Positions 36,765 through 46,256 of a DNA stretch of 64,000 nucleotides are shown here, one piece after another (the first letter of the stretch is position 1; each line of letters begins with the position of its first letter). The DNA is from Streptomyces netropsis (GTDB taxonomy: Bacteria; Actinomycetota; Actinomycetes; Streptomycetales; Streptomycetaceae), in NCBI RefSeq assembly GCF_014203545.1, contig NZ_JACHJG010000005.1:197726-261725 (forward strand), in the 5' to 3' direction. Under the pieces are notes generated by a model. That model ran no database searches. It was not told the origin of the DNA and worked only from the letters and a program-made list of their open reading frames with translations. The position numbers and the translations under genes were made by a program.

Positions 36765-37838
36765 ATGCGAGGCGTCATCTTCGACGGCAAGCTGCCCCGC
36801 GTCGTCGACGACCTGGAGGTCCGCGCACCGGGCCCCGGCGAGGTCCTGGTCGCCGTCACCGCCGCCGGGCTCTGCCACAGCGACCTGTCGGTCATCGACG
36901 GGACCATTCCCTTCCCGGTCCCGGTCGTCCTCGGGCACGAAGGGGCGGGCGTGGTCGAGTCGGTCGGGGCGGGCGTCGTACACGTCGCGCCCGGTGACCA
37001 CGTCGCGTTGTCCACGCTGGCCAACTGCGGCGTCTGTGCCGACTGCGACCGGGGACGGCCGACCATGTGCCGCACGTCCATCGGCATGCCCGGCAGGCCG
37101 TTCTCGCAGGGCGGCGGGAGAGTCTTCCAGTTCGCCTCCAACTCGGCCTTCGCGGAGTACACGGTCGTCAAAGCGGTCCAAGCGGTCAGGATTCCCCTCG
37201 ACGTGCCCCTGACCTCCGCGGCCCTCATCGGCTGCGGCGTGCTGACCGGAGTCGGCGCCGTCCTCAACCGCGCGAAGGTGGCCCAAGGCGACTCGGTGCT
37301 CGTCATCGGCACGGGTGGCATCGGGCTCAACGTCCTGCAAGGGGCCCGGCTCGCCGGGGCGTCGACCGTCGTCGCCGTCGACGCGAACCCGGCCAAGGAA
37401 TCGGTGGCCCGGCAGTTCGGCGCCACCCACTTCATCGACGCTGCCACCGCGCCCGACACCTCCGAGGCGGTCCGGGACATCCTCCCGAGAGGTGCCGACC
37501 ACGCCTTCGAGTGCGTCGGCGACACCGGACTCGTCCGGCAGGCGATCGACCTGCTCGACCGGGGCGGCCAGGCGATCCTGCTCGGCGTGCCGCCCGCCGG
37601 CGCCGAAGCGGCCTTCCTCGTCTCGTCCCTGTATCTCGACAAGACGATTCTCGGCTGCCGCTACGGCTCGTCACGGCCTCAGCGCGACATCCCCCTCTAC
37701 GCCCGCCTGTACCGCGAAGGCCGGCTGCTGCTGGACGAACTGGTCACCAAGACCTATCCGGTCGAGGATTTCGCCGACGCGGCGGACGACGCGCGACACG
37801 GCCGGATCGCGCGGGGTGTCCTGACCTTCACCTGCTGA
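36765..37838 (+). CDS. zinc-dependent alcohol dehydrogenase
   Basis: A 357-residue medium-chain dehydrogenase. Catalytic zinc ligands are visible at AAGLCHSDLS (Cys37) and LGHEGAGVV, structural-zinc cysteines at NCGVCADCDRGRPTMC, and the Rossmann motif at VIGTGGIGLNVLQGA with an Asp (VAVDANPAK) favouring NAD+. It belongs to the same operon as the ALDH, 66 bp downstream, and would supply the aldehyde for it. Substrate unknown. Confidence 0.92.
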   Translation: MRGVIFDGKLPRVVDDLEVRAPGPGEVLVAVTAAGLCHSDLSVIDGTIPFPVPVVLGHEGAGVVESVGAGVVHVAPGDHVALSTLANCGVCADCDRGRPTMCRTSIGMPGRPFSQGGGRVFQFASNSAFAEYTVVKAVQAVRIPLDVPLTSAALIGCGVLTGVGAVLNRAKVAQGDSVLVIGTGGIGLNVLQGARLAGASTVVAVDANPAKESVARQFGATHFIDAATAPDTSEAVRDILPRGADHAFECVGDTGLVRQAIDLLDRGGQAILLGVPPAGAEAAFLVSSLYLDKTILGCRYGSSRPQRDIPLYARLYREGRLLLDELVTKTYPVEDFADAADDARHGRIARGVLTFTC

Positions 37839-37885
37839 CCAGGCGGCTGTCCCCTCACCCCGGTGCCGGCCTCCGTCAGGTGCCG

Positions 37886-38974
37886 TCAGCGACGTGCGGG
37901 TGCCGCCCGGAACGTGCGCCGGTAGACGGTCGGCGAGACACCGAGCGCCGCCTGCAGATGCTGTCGCATGGATGAGGCCGTTCCGAAGCCCGCGTCCCGC
38001 GCCACCTGATCCACGGAGAGGTCACTGTCCTCCAGCAGGTGCCGTGCGCGTTCCACCCGCTGCTGCGTCAGCCACTGCCCGGGGCTGATGCCGACCTCCT
38101 CACGGAAACGTCGCGTGAAGGTCCGCACGCTCATCGCCTCCTGCGCGGCCATGTCGCGCAGCAGGATCGGCTGGTGCAGCCGGGCCAACGCCCACGCTCG
38201 GGCCCCCGTGGTCGTGGCGAACTGGGGCTCGGGCACGGGCCGCTGGATGTACTGGGCCTGGCCGCCGTCGCGGTGCGGCGGCACGACGCTGCGCCGGGCG
38301 ACCTCGTTCGCCACGGCGGTGCCGTGGTCGCGGCGCACCATGTGCAGGCACAGGTCGATGCCGGAGGCGACGCCCGCCGACGTCAGCACGTCGCCGTCGT
38401 CGATGAACAGGACGTCGGCGTCCACGCGGACCGCCGGGAACAGCCGCTGGAAGTGTTCGGTGCTGCTCCAGTGCGTGGTGGCCGGCCGGCCGTCGAGCAG
38501 TCCGGCGGCGGCGAGGACGTACGAGCCCGTGCAGATGGACACCATGCGGGTGCCGGGTCGGATGCCGGCGAGGGCGGCGGCCAGGTCGTCGGTCAGCCGC
38601 CCCTCGGTATAGGCGGGGCCGAGCCGGTAGGAGGCGGGTATGACGACGGTGTCGGCCTCGGCGAGGGCCTCGGGACCCCGCTCGACGGTGATCGAGAAAT
38701 CCGCGTCGGTGCGTACCGGTCCGGGAGCGAGCGCGGCGGTCACGATCTCGTAGAGCGGCTCATCGGTGGCGGAGCGGGCCCTGCCGAAGATGCGGTAAGG
38801 AATGCTGAGTTCAAAAGGGATCACACCGTCCAGAGCCAGCACGACGACCCGGTGCGGCCGGCCACCGGCAGGCGCCTCGGTGTTCTCGGCCCTCTGGGAA
38901 CTCGCGTCGGACACGCGCTGGCCGAAGGGGACACCGGAACGGTCGGCGGTATCCGTTTCCCTGGTCTGCGACAT
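37886..38974 (-). CDS. GlxA-type AraC-family transcriptional regulator
   Basis: Encodes 362 residues from ATG 38974 with GTAGGAGC upstream; the open frame continues to 39220 but without need. An N-terminal DJ-1/PfpI-like domain (VVVLALDGVIPFELSIPYRI; MVSICTGSYVLAAAGLLDG, with the nucleophile-elbow Cys) is followed by an AraC helix-turn-helix pair (MSVRTFTRRFREEVGISPGQ; LSVDQVARDAGFGTASSMRQ). It diverges from an MFS transporter gene and converges with the ADH operon, so the transporter is the most likely target. Confidence 0.92.
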   Translation of the reverse strand: MSQTRETDTADRSGVPFGQRVSDASSQRAENTEAPAGGRPHRVVVLALDGVIPFELSIPYRIFGRARSATDEPLYEIVTAALAPGPVRTDADFSITVERGPEALAEADTVVIPASYRLGPAYTEGRLTDDLAAALAGIRPGTRMVSICTGSYVLAAAGLLDGRPATTHWSSTEHFQRLFPAVRVDADVLFIDDGDVLTSAGVASGIDLCLHMVRRDHGTAVANEVARRSVVPPHRDGGQAQYIQRPVPEPQFATTTGARAWALARLHQPILLRDMAAQEAMSVRTFTRRFREEVGISPGQWLTQQRVERARHLLEDSDLSVDQVARDAGFGTASSMRQHLQAALGVSPTVYRRTFRAAPARR

Positions 38975-39207
38975 GCTCCTACGCCCTTCGTGCGGTTCCC
39001 GATCGGCTCTGCCCCTGACTGACAAGGCTCCCGCGGACCGGCGCATTCCCGGCGCCCCGCCGGATGCCGCCGGCGGAGGTTTACCGGCCCTCGCGCTCCT
39101 GACGGCCGGAGGCCGCGCCTCCTCGGCAGAAACGATGGCCCGATCCTTGCGGTAGCTGTCACTTGGGCCACTCGATCCGATGAGGCGGTGCGCTTGATCC
39201 TGATGAC

Positions 39208-40518
39208 GTGACCCAGACAACCGAACTCCCCGCGTCGTCAGGCGGCGGATCCACGCACCCCGGCCGCCGGCCGCGCGTCCACCGGGCCTGGTTCGTCGCG
39301 GCCGTGTCCTTCGTGACGATCATCGGTGCGGCCGGGTTCGCCTCCCTCCCCGGTCTGCTGATCGAGCCGTTGCACACGGAGTTCGGTTGGTCGCGGGGGA
39401 CGATCGGCTTCGCGGTCTCCGTCAATCTGGCGCTCTACGGACTCACCGCCCCCTTCGCCGCCGCCCTCATGGACCGTTTCGGCATGCGCAAGGTCGTCGC
39501 CTGCGCGCTGACCACGATCGCGACCGGTGCCGGCCTGACCGTCTTCATGACGACGAGCTGGCAGCTCGTCCTGTGCTGGGGTGTGCTCGTCGGTCTGGGC
39601 AGCGGCTCGATGGCGTTGGCCTTCGCGGCGACCGTCGCCCATCGGTGGTTCGTGGCCCGCCGCGGTCTGGTCACCGGCATCCTCACGGCAGCCGGCGCGT
39701 CAGGACAGCTGGTCTTCCTGCCGCTGCTCTCCTGGATCGTCGAGCGGCACGGCTGGCGGCCCGCCGCCGTGATCGTGGCCGCCGTCGCCCTCGCCGTCGT
39801 CCCCTTCGTCCTGTTGCTGATGCGCGACCATCCGGCGGACGCGGGCCTCGCGCCGTACGGCTCGACGACGTACGTGCCGAAGCCGCTCCCCGTGGCCGGG
39901 GCTGCCCGCCGTGCGGTGACCGCCTTGCTCAAAGCGGCTCGAACCGGACCGTTCTGGCTGCTCGCGGGCACCTTCGCCATCTGTGGCGCCTCGACGAACG
40001 GGCTGGTCAAGACGCATTTCGTGCCCGCCGCCCACGACCACGGCATGCCGACCACGGCCGCTGCCGGCCTGCTCGCGGTGATCGGCGTCTTCGACGTCGT
40101 CGGCACCATCGCCTCCGGCTGGTTCACGGACCGCTTCGAGGCGCGCCGACTGCTCGCCGTCTACTACGGGCTGCGCGGCATCTCCCTGATGTTCCTGCCG
40201 ATGCTGCTGGCGCCGTCCGTCCACCCACCGATGATCTTCTTCATCGTCTTCTACGGGCTCGACTGGGTCGCCACCGTCCCGCCCACCATCGCCCTGTGCC
40301 GCGAGTACTACGGTGACGACAGCGCGATCGTCTTCGGCTGGGTGCTCGCCTCCCACCAGGTGGGTGCGGCTCTGATCGCCTTCCTCGGCGGCGTGGCCCG
40401 TGACGTCTTCGGCTCGTACGACCTCGTCTGGTACGCCTCCGGCGCGCTGTGTGCGGTGGCGGCGCTGATGGCCTTGATCATCCGCCGTCGGTCGGCCGTG
40501 GTGGTGTCGCCCGGCTGA
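39208..40518 (+). CDS. MFS transporter, monocarboxylate/oxalate-formate antiporter-like
   Basis: Encodes 436 residues with about 12 hydrophobic segments. The first helix (WFVAAVSFVTIIGAAGFASL), a motif-A-like loop LMDRFGMRKVVACA and the repeat GWFTDRFEARRLLAV define the major facilitator fold. Overall pattern is that of the OFA/monocarboxylate porter branch, consistent with uptake of an organic acid in the inner membrane. It is divergent from the GlxA-type regulator. GTG 39208 has no clear ribosome binding site. Confidence 0.88.
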   Translation: MTQTTELPASSGGGSTHPGRRPRVHRAWFVAAVSFVTIIGAAGFASLPGLLIEPLHTEFGWSRGTIGFAVSVNLALYGLTAPFAAALMDRFGMRKVVACALTTIATGAGLTVFMTTSWQLVLCWGVLVGLGSGSMALAFAATVAHRWFVARRGLVTGILTAAGASGQLVFLPLLSWIVERHGWRPAAVIVAAVALAVVPFVLLLMRDHPADAGLAPYGSTTYVPKPLPVAGAARRAVTALLKAARTGPFWLLAGTFAICGASTNGLVKTHFVPAAHDHGMPTTAAAGLLAVIGVFDVVGTIASGWFTDRFEARRLLAVYYGLRGISLMFLPMLLAPSVHPPMIFFIVFYGLDWVATVPPTIALCREYYGDDSAIVFGWVLASHQVGAALIAFLGGVARDVFGSYDLVWYASGALCAVAALMALIIRRRSAVVVSPG

Positions 40519-40620
40519 CGGTCGTCGCGCAGGCGTGCTGTGTGATCCCCGTTGCGATCGTCACCGGAAGCTTTGCTTCAGGGGCTTCGCCCTGTGAGGT
40601 GGGCTCTGGTCCGACGCAAC

Positions 40621-40637
40621 CCTTCAGCCTCTGAAGG
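40621..40637. repeat. inverted repeat upstream of a membrane protein gene
   Basis: CCTTCAG-CCT-CTGAAGG, perfect 7-bp arms, 27 bp before the ATG at 40664. A small GGGGCTTCGCCCT hairpin lies about 40 bp earlier. It may be an operator or the terminator of the MFS gene. Confidence 0.45.
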
Positions 40638-40663
40638 AATCTTTCTGGGAGAGAGGGGCGTAA

Positions 40664-41680
40664 ATGACACAGCAGGCAGAACCGGACGCGATATCGGACG
40701 GGACGACGGCGGACGGTGCGCCCGAGGAGTCCCCCGGGGCATCGCGACAGGCGGCGCACGAAGACGGCTTCGGCGCGGCGTTCTGCGCGTCGATGGCCAC
40801 CCTCTGTGTGGAGGCCGCCCTCGCCGGGACGATCGCCGTCCTCACGCTCCTCTCCCGGGAGCACGACGGGCTGCCCGGCAACACCCTCGTGATCGTCGCA
40901 GCGGTGCTGGTGGCCGCGCTCCTGACCGTATTGATCAGTGGTTTCGTCACGGCGGCCGCGGTGATGCCCGCGCTGGCGCTCGCACGCCGGGCCGCGCGGC
41001 GCGCGGGAAGACCCGAGGGCCCGCTGTGGGTCCTCGGGGCCGTGACGGCCGTCTCGGCGGTGGTGGTGGCGGTGTTCGGCGGCGTGGTGGCCCTCGGGAG
41101 CCTCTCGCTCGCCCCGCTCCTGACGTACCTCCTGTGGTGGGCCGCCCTCACTGTCGGCCTGCTGCCCGGTGCCCTGATCGCCCGGGTCGCCGCCCGGCGG
41201 GTCCGCGGGGGCAGCTCCGCGCGTACGGCCCGGCGGGTCGCGCGGGACGGCGGGCTCGCCTGGCTCGTCGTCGCGGCCCTCGGCGCGGGAGCGTACGGGA
41301 CCGGCCTGGTGAGCGTGTACGAGCCGCCCCGGCTCGAGAAGTCGGACCTCGCCGGCATGTGGAGCGACGGCCGCGGCGGCAAGGTCGAGCTCGCCCCCGG
41401 CGGGGTCGCGACCGCCCACGGGCTCGACAACTTCGTCTGGGACGGCATGGGCAAGGACAGGGCGACGGACTGCGACGGCTCGGGGACCTGGACGGTGGTG
41501 AAGGACGGCGGGACGGTCCAGGGCATCTCCCTGCGTATCGCCCCGTGCGAACTCTCCCGTGACTGGAGCGTCAGCGGCACCGAGAAGGAGCCGCGGATCT
41601 TCCACGAGATCGGCAAGCCGGGTTCCGGCAAACGGTATGTGCTCAGGAAGGTCGTCAAACACGACAAGGGTGAGAAGTAG
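40664..41680 (+). CDS. hypothetical membrane protein with extracellular C-terminal domain
   Basis: Encodes 338 residues. Four or five hydrophobic segments (AALAGTIAVLTLLS; TLVIVAAVLVAALLTVLISG; LGAVTAVSAVVVAVFGGVVA; LTYLLWWAALTVGLLPGALI; AWLVVAALGAGAYGTGLVSV) precede a ~115-residue soluble part beginning EKSDLAGMWSDGRGGKVELA. That part resembles small beta-sandwich lipoprotein domains that occur in Streptomyces secreted proteins, with two cysteines (DCDGSG, APCELS) that could pair. I do not recognise the family. GGGAGAGAGGGG provides a strong ribosome binding site. Confidence 0.75.
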   Translation: MTQQAEPDAISDGTTADGAPEESPGASRQAAHEDGFGAAFCASMATLCVEAALAGTIAVLTLLSREHDGLPGNTLVIVAAVLVAALLTVLISGFVTAAAVMPALALARRAARRAGRPEGPLWVLGAVTAVSAVVVAVFGGVVALGSLSLAPLLTYLLWWAALTVGLLPGALIARVAARRVRGGSSARTARRVARDGGLAWLVVAALGAGAYGTGLVSVYEPPRLEKSDLAGMWSDGRGGKVELAPGGVATAHGLDNFVWDGMGKDRATDCDGSGTWTVVKDGGTVQGISLRIAPCELSRDWSVSGTEKEPRIFHEIGKPGSGKRYVLRKVVKHDKGEK

Positions 41681-41770
41681 CCGGAGCGTGCAGCGGGCCG
41701 GGAGGTGCGGGGAGGGCGGATGCGCCCCCAGCGACGGCCGGCCGGCGGCAGTGGTTCCGGAACCTCGGGT

Positions 41771-42406
41771 TCAGGGGCTGAACGTGCCGAACGTGCCCCG
41801 ATGGAACAGCAGCGGCCCCGCGGCCGCCGCCCCCTCGTCCGTCCCGAGTGCCTCGACGCGTCCGACGACGATGAGGTGGTCCCCGCCCGTGTGCACGGCG
41901 TGGATCACGCAGTCGACCCAAGCGGGTACGTCCGTGAGCCAAGGCGACCCGGTCACGGGCGACGGTTCGTGAGGCACACCCGCGAATTTGTCGGCCGCGC
42001 GCGAGCCGCTGATCGCGAAGGACCGGCAGAGCCCTCCCTGCCCGGCCCCGAGGACGTTGACGCAGAAGACCCCCGCCCTGGCGATGCGCGGCCAGGTCGT
42101 GGACGTCCGGGCGACCATGAACACCACCAGCGGCGGGTCGAGGGACAGTGACGAGAAGGACTGGCAGGCGAAGCCGGCCGGCGGTTCCCCGTCCGCACCC
42201 GGCGCGGTGACGACCGTGACGCCGCTGGCGAAATGGCCGAGGACGCGCCGGAACTCGTCCGGTGTCGGCGGAAGACGTTCGTCAGCCCGTACGGCCCGCA
42301 GCTCCGGCCGGGGCAGGGGATCGACAGGCCGCCCGGCGGAGGTCGGTGACCCCGTCGATCGCAGATAGCGCACGGCCGCGGCGGCCATCCCCGCGTGTCC
42401 CATCAT
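41771..42406 (-). CDS. NAD(P)H:flavin oxidoreductase (flavin reductase-like)
   Basis: Encodes 211 residues. The core (FRRVLGHFASGVTVVTAPGA, FACQSFSSLSLDPPLVVFMV, FCVNVLGAGQ) is that of the split-barrel flavin reductases such as HpaC and the steroid-pathway HsaB. These supply reduced FMN/FAD to two-component monooxygenases. No oxygenase component is present in the window, so the partner is elsewhere or the protein acts alone. A perfect CTGAT-N5-ATCAG palindrome lies 14 bp upstream of the ATG, tying it to the island regulon. The N-terminal ~45 residues are variable; a later start is possible. Confidence 0.85.
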   Translation of the reverse strand: MMGHAGMAAAAVRYLRSTGSPTSAGRPVDPLPRPELRAVRADERLPPTPDEFRRVLGHFASGVTVVTAPGADGEPPAGFACQSFSSLSLDPPLVVFMVARTSTTWPRIARAGVFCVNVLGAGQGGLCRSFAISGSRAADKFAGVPHEPSPVTGSPWLTDVPAWVDCVIHAVHTGGDHLIVVGRVEALGTDEGAAAAGPLLFHRGTFGTFSP

Positions 42407-42419
42407 GGACCCATTGAAT

Positions 42420-42434
42420 CTGATGGTCTATCAG
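42420..42434. promoter_or_regulatory. island operator site 4
   Basis: CTGAT-GGTCT-ATCAG, perfect arms, 14 bp upstream of the flavin reductase ATG. Confidence 0.75.
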
Positions 42435-42480
42435 ATAGGAAGCGTCCTGACGGGCCGAGCGTGCCTGTGGCCTCCCCCCC

Positions 42481-43413
42481 CTACCGCCCCCGGTACGCGG
42501 GGCTGCGGCGCTCCGCGAAACTCGCCACGCCCTCGATCGCGTCCGCCGTCGTCATATTGATCTCCTGAGCGGCGGCCTCGGCCGCGAACGCGGCCGCACG
42601 GTCACCGTCGAGGGAGGCGTTGACCAGCTGCTTCGTCAGCGCGAGCGTCCGCGTCGGACCGGCCGCCAGCCGCTCGGCCCAGGACCTGGCCGCCGCGGCG
42701 AGCTCCGTCTCCGGCACCACCCGGTTGACCAGCCCCAGACGCTCCGCGTCGAGGGCGGTGAGGGCGTCGCCGAAGAACAGCAGCTCCTTGGCCCGCTGCG
42801 GTCCGACCAGGCGCGGCAACAGATACGCCCCGCCGCCGTCGGGCACCAGGCCACGCCGTACGAACACCTCGATGAACCGCGCGGACTCGGCCGCCAGCAC
42901 CAGATCGCAGGCCAGCGCGAGATGCGCGCCGAGTCCCGCGGCAGTGCCGTTCACGGCGGCGACCACGGGCTTCTCGCAGTCCAGCACCGCGCTGATCAGC
43001 CGCTGCGCCCCGCGCCGGATGGTGCGGGCCACGTCGCCCGGCACGCGCTCGGCGGGGGTGGCCACGGAGGTGGCACGCAGATCGGCGCCCGCGCAGAAGC
43101 CCTTGCCTGTGGCGGTGATGACCACGGCTCGGACGCCGGGGTCGGCGGAGTCCTGATCGAGCAGTGAAATGAGACGTTCGCGCTGGTCAGGGGAGATGGC
43201 GTTGAGTACGCCGGGCCGATTGAGGGTGATCGAGGCGACGCCGTTGTCAGTGGTGTGCAGTACCAATGAGTCAACGGATTCAGCGGGTTCGGTGCCCCCG
43301 GCGGATTCGGTGGACCCGGCAACGGGTTTTCCGGACCCGGGCCGTGTGGTCGGGGTGACGGGCCCGGTGACGCCGGAGGGCTCAACAGGTGTCTCACGGG
43401 GGGAGACGGTCAT
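42481..43413 (-). CDS. enoyl-CoA hydratase/isomerase family protein
   Basis: Encodes 310 residues from ATG 43413, preceded by AAGGAG. A ~45-residue Pro/Thr/Gly-rich leader precedes the crotonase domain: oxyanion-hole strands ATGKGFCAGADLRATS and NGTAAGLGAHLALACDLVLA, and RRGLVPDGGGAYLLPRLVG. The Asp/Gly pattern in the last motif (PDGGGAY) is usual for isomerase/hydratase members of the PaaG type. It follows the NDP-forming ligase by 58 bp on the same strand, so the pair is likely one transcript under operator site 5. Confidence 0.88.
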   Translation of the reverse strand: MTVSPRETPVEPSGVTGPVTPTTRPGSGKPVAGSTESAGGTEPAESVDSLVLHTTDNGVASITLNRPGVLNAISPDQRERLISLLDQDSADPGVRAVVITATGKGFCAGADLRATSVATPAERVPGDVARTIRRGAQRLISAVLDCEKPVVAAVNGTAAGLGAHLALACDLVLAAESARFIEVFVRRGLVPDGGGAYLLPRLVGPQRAKELLFFGDALTALDAERLGLVNRVVPETELAAAARSWAERLAAGPTRTLALTKQLVNASLDGDRAAAFAAEAAAQEINMTTADAIEGVASFAERRSPAYRGR

Positions 43414-43471
43414 GGGGGAACTCCTTGTCCTGCGGGCGGTCGGGCGCGGTTCGGCGGCGGAGGCCGAGCGC

Positions 43472-45697
43472 TCAGCGGCAGAAGGCGAGCGCGTCGAGGG
43501 CCACCGCGCCCTGGCCCCGCTCCAGCACCAGCAGTGGATTGATCTCCAGCTCGGCGAGGGTGTCGCCCAGCTCCAGCGCCATGCGCTGCACGCGCAGGAC
43601 GGTCTCGACGAGTGCGTCGACATCGGCCGGGGGAGCCCCTCGGACGCCGCTGAGCAGGGCGTGGCCCCGCAGTTCGCCGAGCATCGCGCGCGCGTCGCCC
43701 TCGCCGAAGGGCGGGACGCGTACGGCCGTGTCGTGCAGGGCCTCCACGAGCACCCCGCCCAGGCCGGCCGTCACGGTGGGGCCGAAACTGCTGTCGGGCG
43801 TGATGCCGAGGATCATCTCGACACCGCGCCCGACGAGTTGGCAGACCAGGATGCCGTCCAAGGGCAGCCCTTCGTAGCGGGCGATGTCGGTCAGCTCGCG
43901 ATAGGCATCGCGCACCTGGCTGGCGGACGTCAGGCCGATCTTGACGAGGCCGAGTTCGGTCTTGTGGGTGAGCTGCGGACCCGAGGCCTTCATCACGACG
44001 GGGTAGCCGACCTGGGCGGCCGCGCGTACGGCCGCCGCTGCGCTGGTCACCAGCTGTTCGCGGGGGACGCGTATGCCGTATGCCCGCAGCAGCTGTTTCG
44101 CCGCGTGCTCGCTGAGCTGCTCGCCCGGGCGCATGAGCGCCTGTGCCTTGCGTGCCGAGGGGGACAGCGTGCGCGGAGCGTCGTCGAACGGGGAGCGGTA
44201 GTCGGCGGCGAAGCGGTGGTGGTCGAGATAGGCGCGGACGGCGGTGACGCAGTTGGAGAAGGTGCGGAAGGTGGCGACGCGGGAGGACCCGAGCAGGGTG
44301 GTGCGGTAGGCGTCCTCGGTGCCCACGGGCGAGCCCCACACCACGCACACCGGTTTGTCCGTCTCCTCCGCCGCGGCCACCAGGTCCCGTGCGAGCCGGT
44401 CGCTCATGGGCGGGAAGGGGCCGGTGATCGGACAGACGAGGACGCCGACGGACGGGTCGGCGAGGATGGCGTCGATGATCCGACGGCCGCGCCAGTCCCC
44501 GACGGGATGGCCGCCGTTGTCGATGGGGTTCGCGACGCTCAGGTACTCCGGTATCCACTCGTGGAGCTCGCGCTGCTTCCCGGCGGAGAGGGTGGGGAGC
44601 TCCAGGCCGGCCGCCGTGGCCAGGTCGGCGAAATGGGCCCCCGTGCCGCCGGAGATCGAATAGACGGCGACACCGGTGGACCGGGGCGGACGGGCGCGGG
44701 CGAGCAGGGCCGACGTGTCCTGGAGTTCGTCGAGTCCGTCGACGCGGATCACGCCGAACTGCCGCATGGCCGCGTCCACCACCTCGTCCGCGCCGGTCAG
44801 CTTGCCGGTGTGGGAGGCGGCCGTGCGGGCACCGGTCTCGGTGCGGCCGACCTTGACGGCGACGACGGGCACCCGGTGGCGGGCCGCGCGGTCGGCGGCG
44901 AGGAGGAAGGCGCGGCCGTCCTTGATCCCTTCCACATACGCGGCGATGGCCCCGACCTCGGGCCGGGTGGCGAAGTAGGAGATGAAGTCGGCGCACTCCA
45001 GATCCGCTTCGTTGCCCGTCGGGGCCCAGTGCGAGAGTCGGATTCCGAGCTCCTGGAGGGCGAAGACGGGGCGGCCCTGGTGGCCTGACTGGGTGATCAG
45101 CGCGATGGCCGGGCCGTCGAGGTCGGTGCGGAAGCGCTCGAAGGCGTTGAGGTTGGTGTTCGGTCCGAGCAGCCGGATCCCGGACGCCCGGACGGCGGCG
45201 GTGAGCCGGGCCTGGGCGGCGGCGCCCTCGGGCCCGGTCTCGGCGAAGCCGGAGGCGAAGGCCACGGCGAAGGTGACCTCGGCAGCGGAGAGTTCCCCGA
45301 TGAGGGGCGTGGGGTCGCCGACGAGCAGGACGGCGAGGTCGATCTGCTCGGGCACCGCACCGATGGACGGATGGCAGGTGAGGCCGAAGACGCTCTTGCG
45401 CGTGGGATGCACGGGGTGGACGCGGGCGCCGACGCGCTCGGACCAGGCGATGAGCTGTCGGGTGATCCCGGTGTTCGGGCGGCCCTCGGCGTCCGAGGCG
45501 CCGATGACGGCCACGGTCTCGGGGCGGAAGAACCGGTCCAGGTCGGGTACGGCCGACTGCAGTGGCCGGCCGCTGACGTCCACGTCCTGGGCGGCGTCGG
45601 CCAGGCCGTGGACGGCGGGGCGGGGACGCTCACCGCAGGCCACCACGCGGGCGGTGCGGGAGGTGGTGGTGAGGGTGCCGTGAGTCGATCCAAGCAT
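43472..45697 (-). CDS. NDP-forming acyl-CoA synthetase (fused subunits)
   Basis: Encodes 741 residues from ATG 45697. The N-terminal CoA-binding domain (FFRPETVAVIGASDAEGRPN) and ligase domains (LITQSGHQGRPVFALQELGI; ASHTGKLTGADEVVDAAMRQ, with the phospho-accepting His as ASHTG) are followed by an ATP-grasp domain (YGIRVPREQLVTSAAAAVRA, GYPVVMKASGPQLTHKTELG, LAELEINPLLVLERG). It makes acyl-CoA from an acid with ATP giving ADP, a second activation route next to the two AMP-forming ligases. Two operator palindromes separate it from the divergent DUF35 gene. Confidence 0.9.
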   Translation of the reverse strand: MLGSTHGTLTTTSRTARVVACGERPRPAVHGLADAAQDVDVSGRPLQSAVPDLDRFFRPETVAVIGASDAEGRPNTGITRQLIAWSERVGARVHPVHPTRKSVFGLTCHPSIGAVPEQIDLAVLLVGDPTPLIGELSAAEVTFAVAFASGFAETGPEGAAAQARLTAAVRASGIRLLGPNTNLNAFERFRTDLDGPAIALITQSGHQGRPVFALQELGIRLSHWAPTGNEADLECADFISYFATRPEVGAIAAYVEGIKDGRAFLLAADRAARHRVPVVAVKVGRTETGARTAASHTGKLTGADEVVDAAMRQFGVIRVDGLDELQDTSALLARARPPRSTGVAVYSISGGTGAHFADLATAAGLELPTLSAGKQRELHEWIPEYLSVANPIDNGGHPVGDWRGRRIIDAILADPSVGVLVCPITGPFPPMSDRLARDLVAAAEETDKPVCVVWGSPVGTEDAYRTTLLGSSRVATFRTFSNCVTAVRAYLDHHRFAADYRSPFDDAPRTLSPSARKAQALMRPGEQLSEHAAKQLLRAYGIRVPREQLVTSAAAAVRAAAQVGYPVVMKASGPQLTHKTELGLVKIGLTSASQVRDAYRELTDIARYEGLPLDGILVCQLVGRGVEMILGITPDSSFGPTVTAGLGGVLVEALHDTAVRVPPFGEGDARAMLGELRGHALLSGVRGAPPADVDALVETVLRVQRMALELGDTLAELEINPLLVLERGQGAVALDALAFCR

Positions 45698-45730
45698 CGT
45701 TCTCGCCCACTCCTGTCCATGACCGATAGG

Positions 45731-45745
45731 CTGACGTATAGTCAG
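45731..45745. promoter_or_regulatory. island operator site 5
   Basis: CTGAC-GTATA-GTCAG, perfect arms, 34 bp upstream of the NDP-forming ligase ATG. Confidence 0.75.
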
Positions 45746-45754
45746 GCTACTCAT

Positions 45755-45769
45755 CTGATGGACCGTCAG
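45755..45769. promoter_or_regulatory. island operator site 6
   Basis: CTGAT-GGACC-GTCAG, 38 bp upstream of the DUF35 gene start and 24 bp centre-to-centre from site 5. Confidence 0.72.
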
Positions 45770-45806
45770 GAATGGTGTTGCCGCGGCAATAAGGGAGGGT
45801 GCCCCT

Positions 45807-46247
45807 TTGAGCGCGACGCCTCGCCCCTCCGGTGCGACGCCACGTTTCGACGTGCCCGAGATCGACGACTTCACCCGCCCCTACTGGGAAGCGGCCGCCG
45901 AAGGGCGGCTGCTGATACGCCGCTGCCGCACCGTGGGGTGCGCCCGCCCGCACCACTACCCGCGTGAGTTCTGCCCGTACTGCTGGGGCGAGGACGTCGA
46001 GTGGGAGGAGGCGAGTGGCCGCGCCACGCTGTACACCTGGTCCGTCGTCCATCGGAACGACCTGCCGCCCTTCGGCGAACGACTTCCCTATGTCGCCGCC
46101 GTGGTGGACCTCGCCGAAGGGCCGCGCATGATGACGGAGGTCGTCGACTGCCCGGAGGCCGGGCTGGGCATCGGCATGCGCCTGCGGGTCCGCTTCCGTG
46201 CGTGCGGTGACCCCGCTGTGTCGGTGCCGGTGTTCGGCCCGTACTGA
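45807..46247 (+). CDS. DUF35 zinc-ribbon/OB-fold protein
   Basis: Encodes 146 residues from TTG 45807 with AAGGGAGGG upstream. The N-terminal rubredoxin-like zinc ribbon has Cys40, Cys45, Cys56 and Cys59 (spaced C-x4-C ... C-x2-C); an OB-fold follows (TLYTWSVVHRNDLPPFGERL; VVDLAEGPRMMTEVVD). In actinobacteria such proteins bind thiolase-fold partners; the DUF35 half of ChsH2 with Ltp2 performs retro-aldol cleavage of a steroid side chain. The likely partner here is the thiolase-like protein at 47056-48228 or the one at 56782. Confidence 0.88.
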   Translation: MSATPRPSGATPRFDVPEIDDFTRPYWEAAAEGRLLIRRCRTVGCARPHHYPREFCPYCWGEDVEWEEASGRATLYTWSVVHRNDLPPFGERLPYVAAVVDLAEGPRMMTEVVDCPEAGLGIGMRLRVRFRACGDPAVSVPVFGPY

Positions 46248-46256
46248 CGTGGTCTC

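Noticed and set aside
39201..39215. CTGATGACGTGAC near the MFS start as an operator copy
   Set aside because: Only the left half matches; no symmetric right arm. The MFS gene is more likely controlled by the divergent AraC-type gene.
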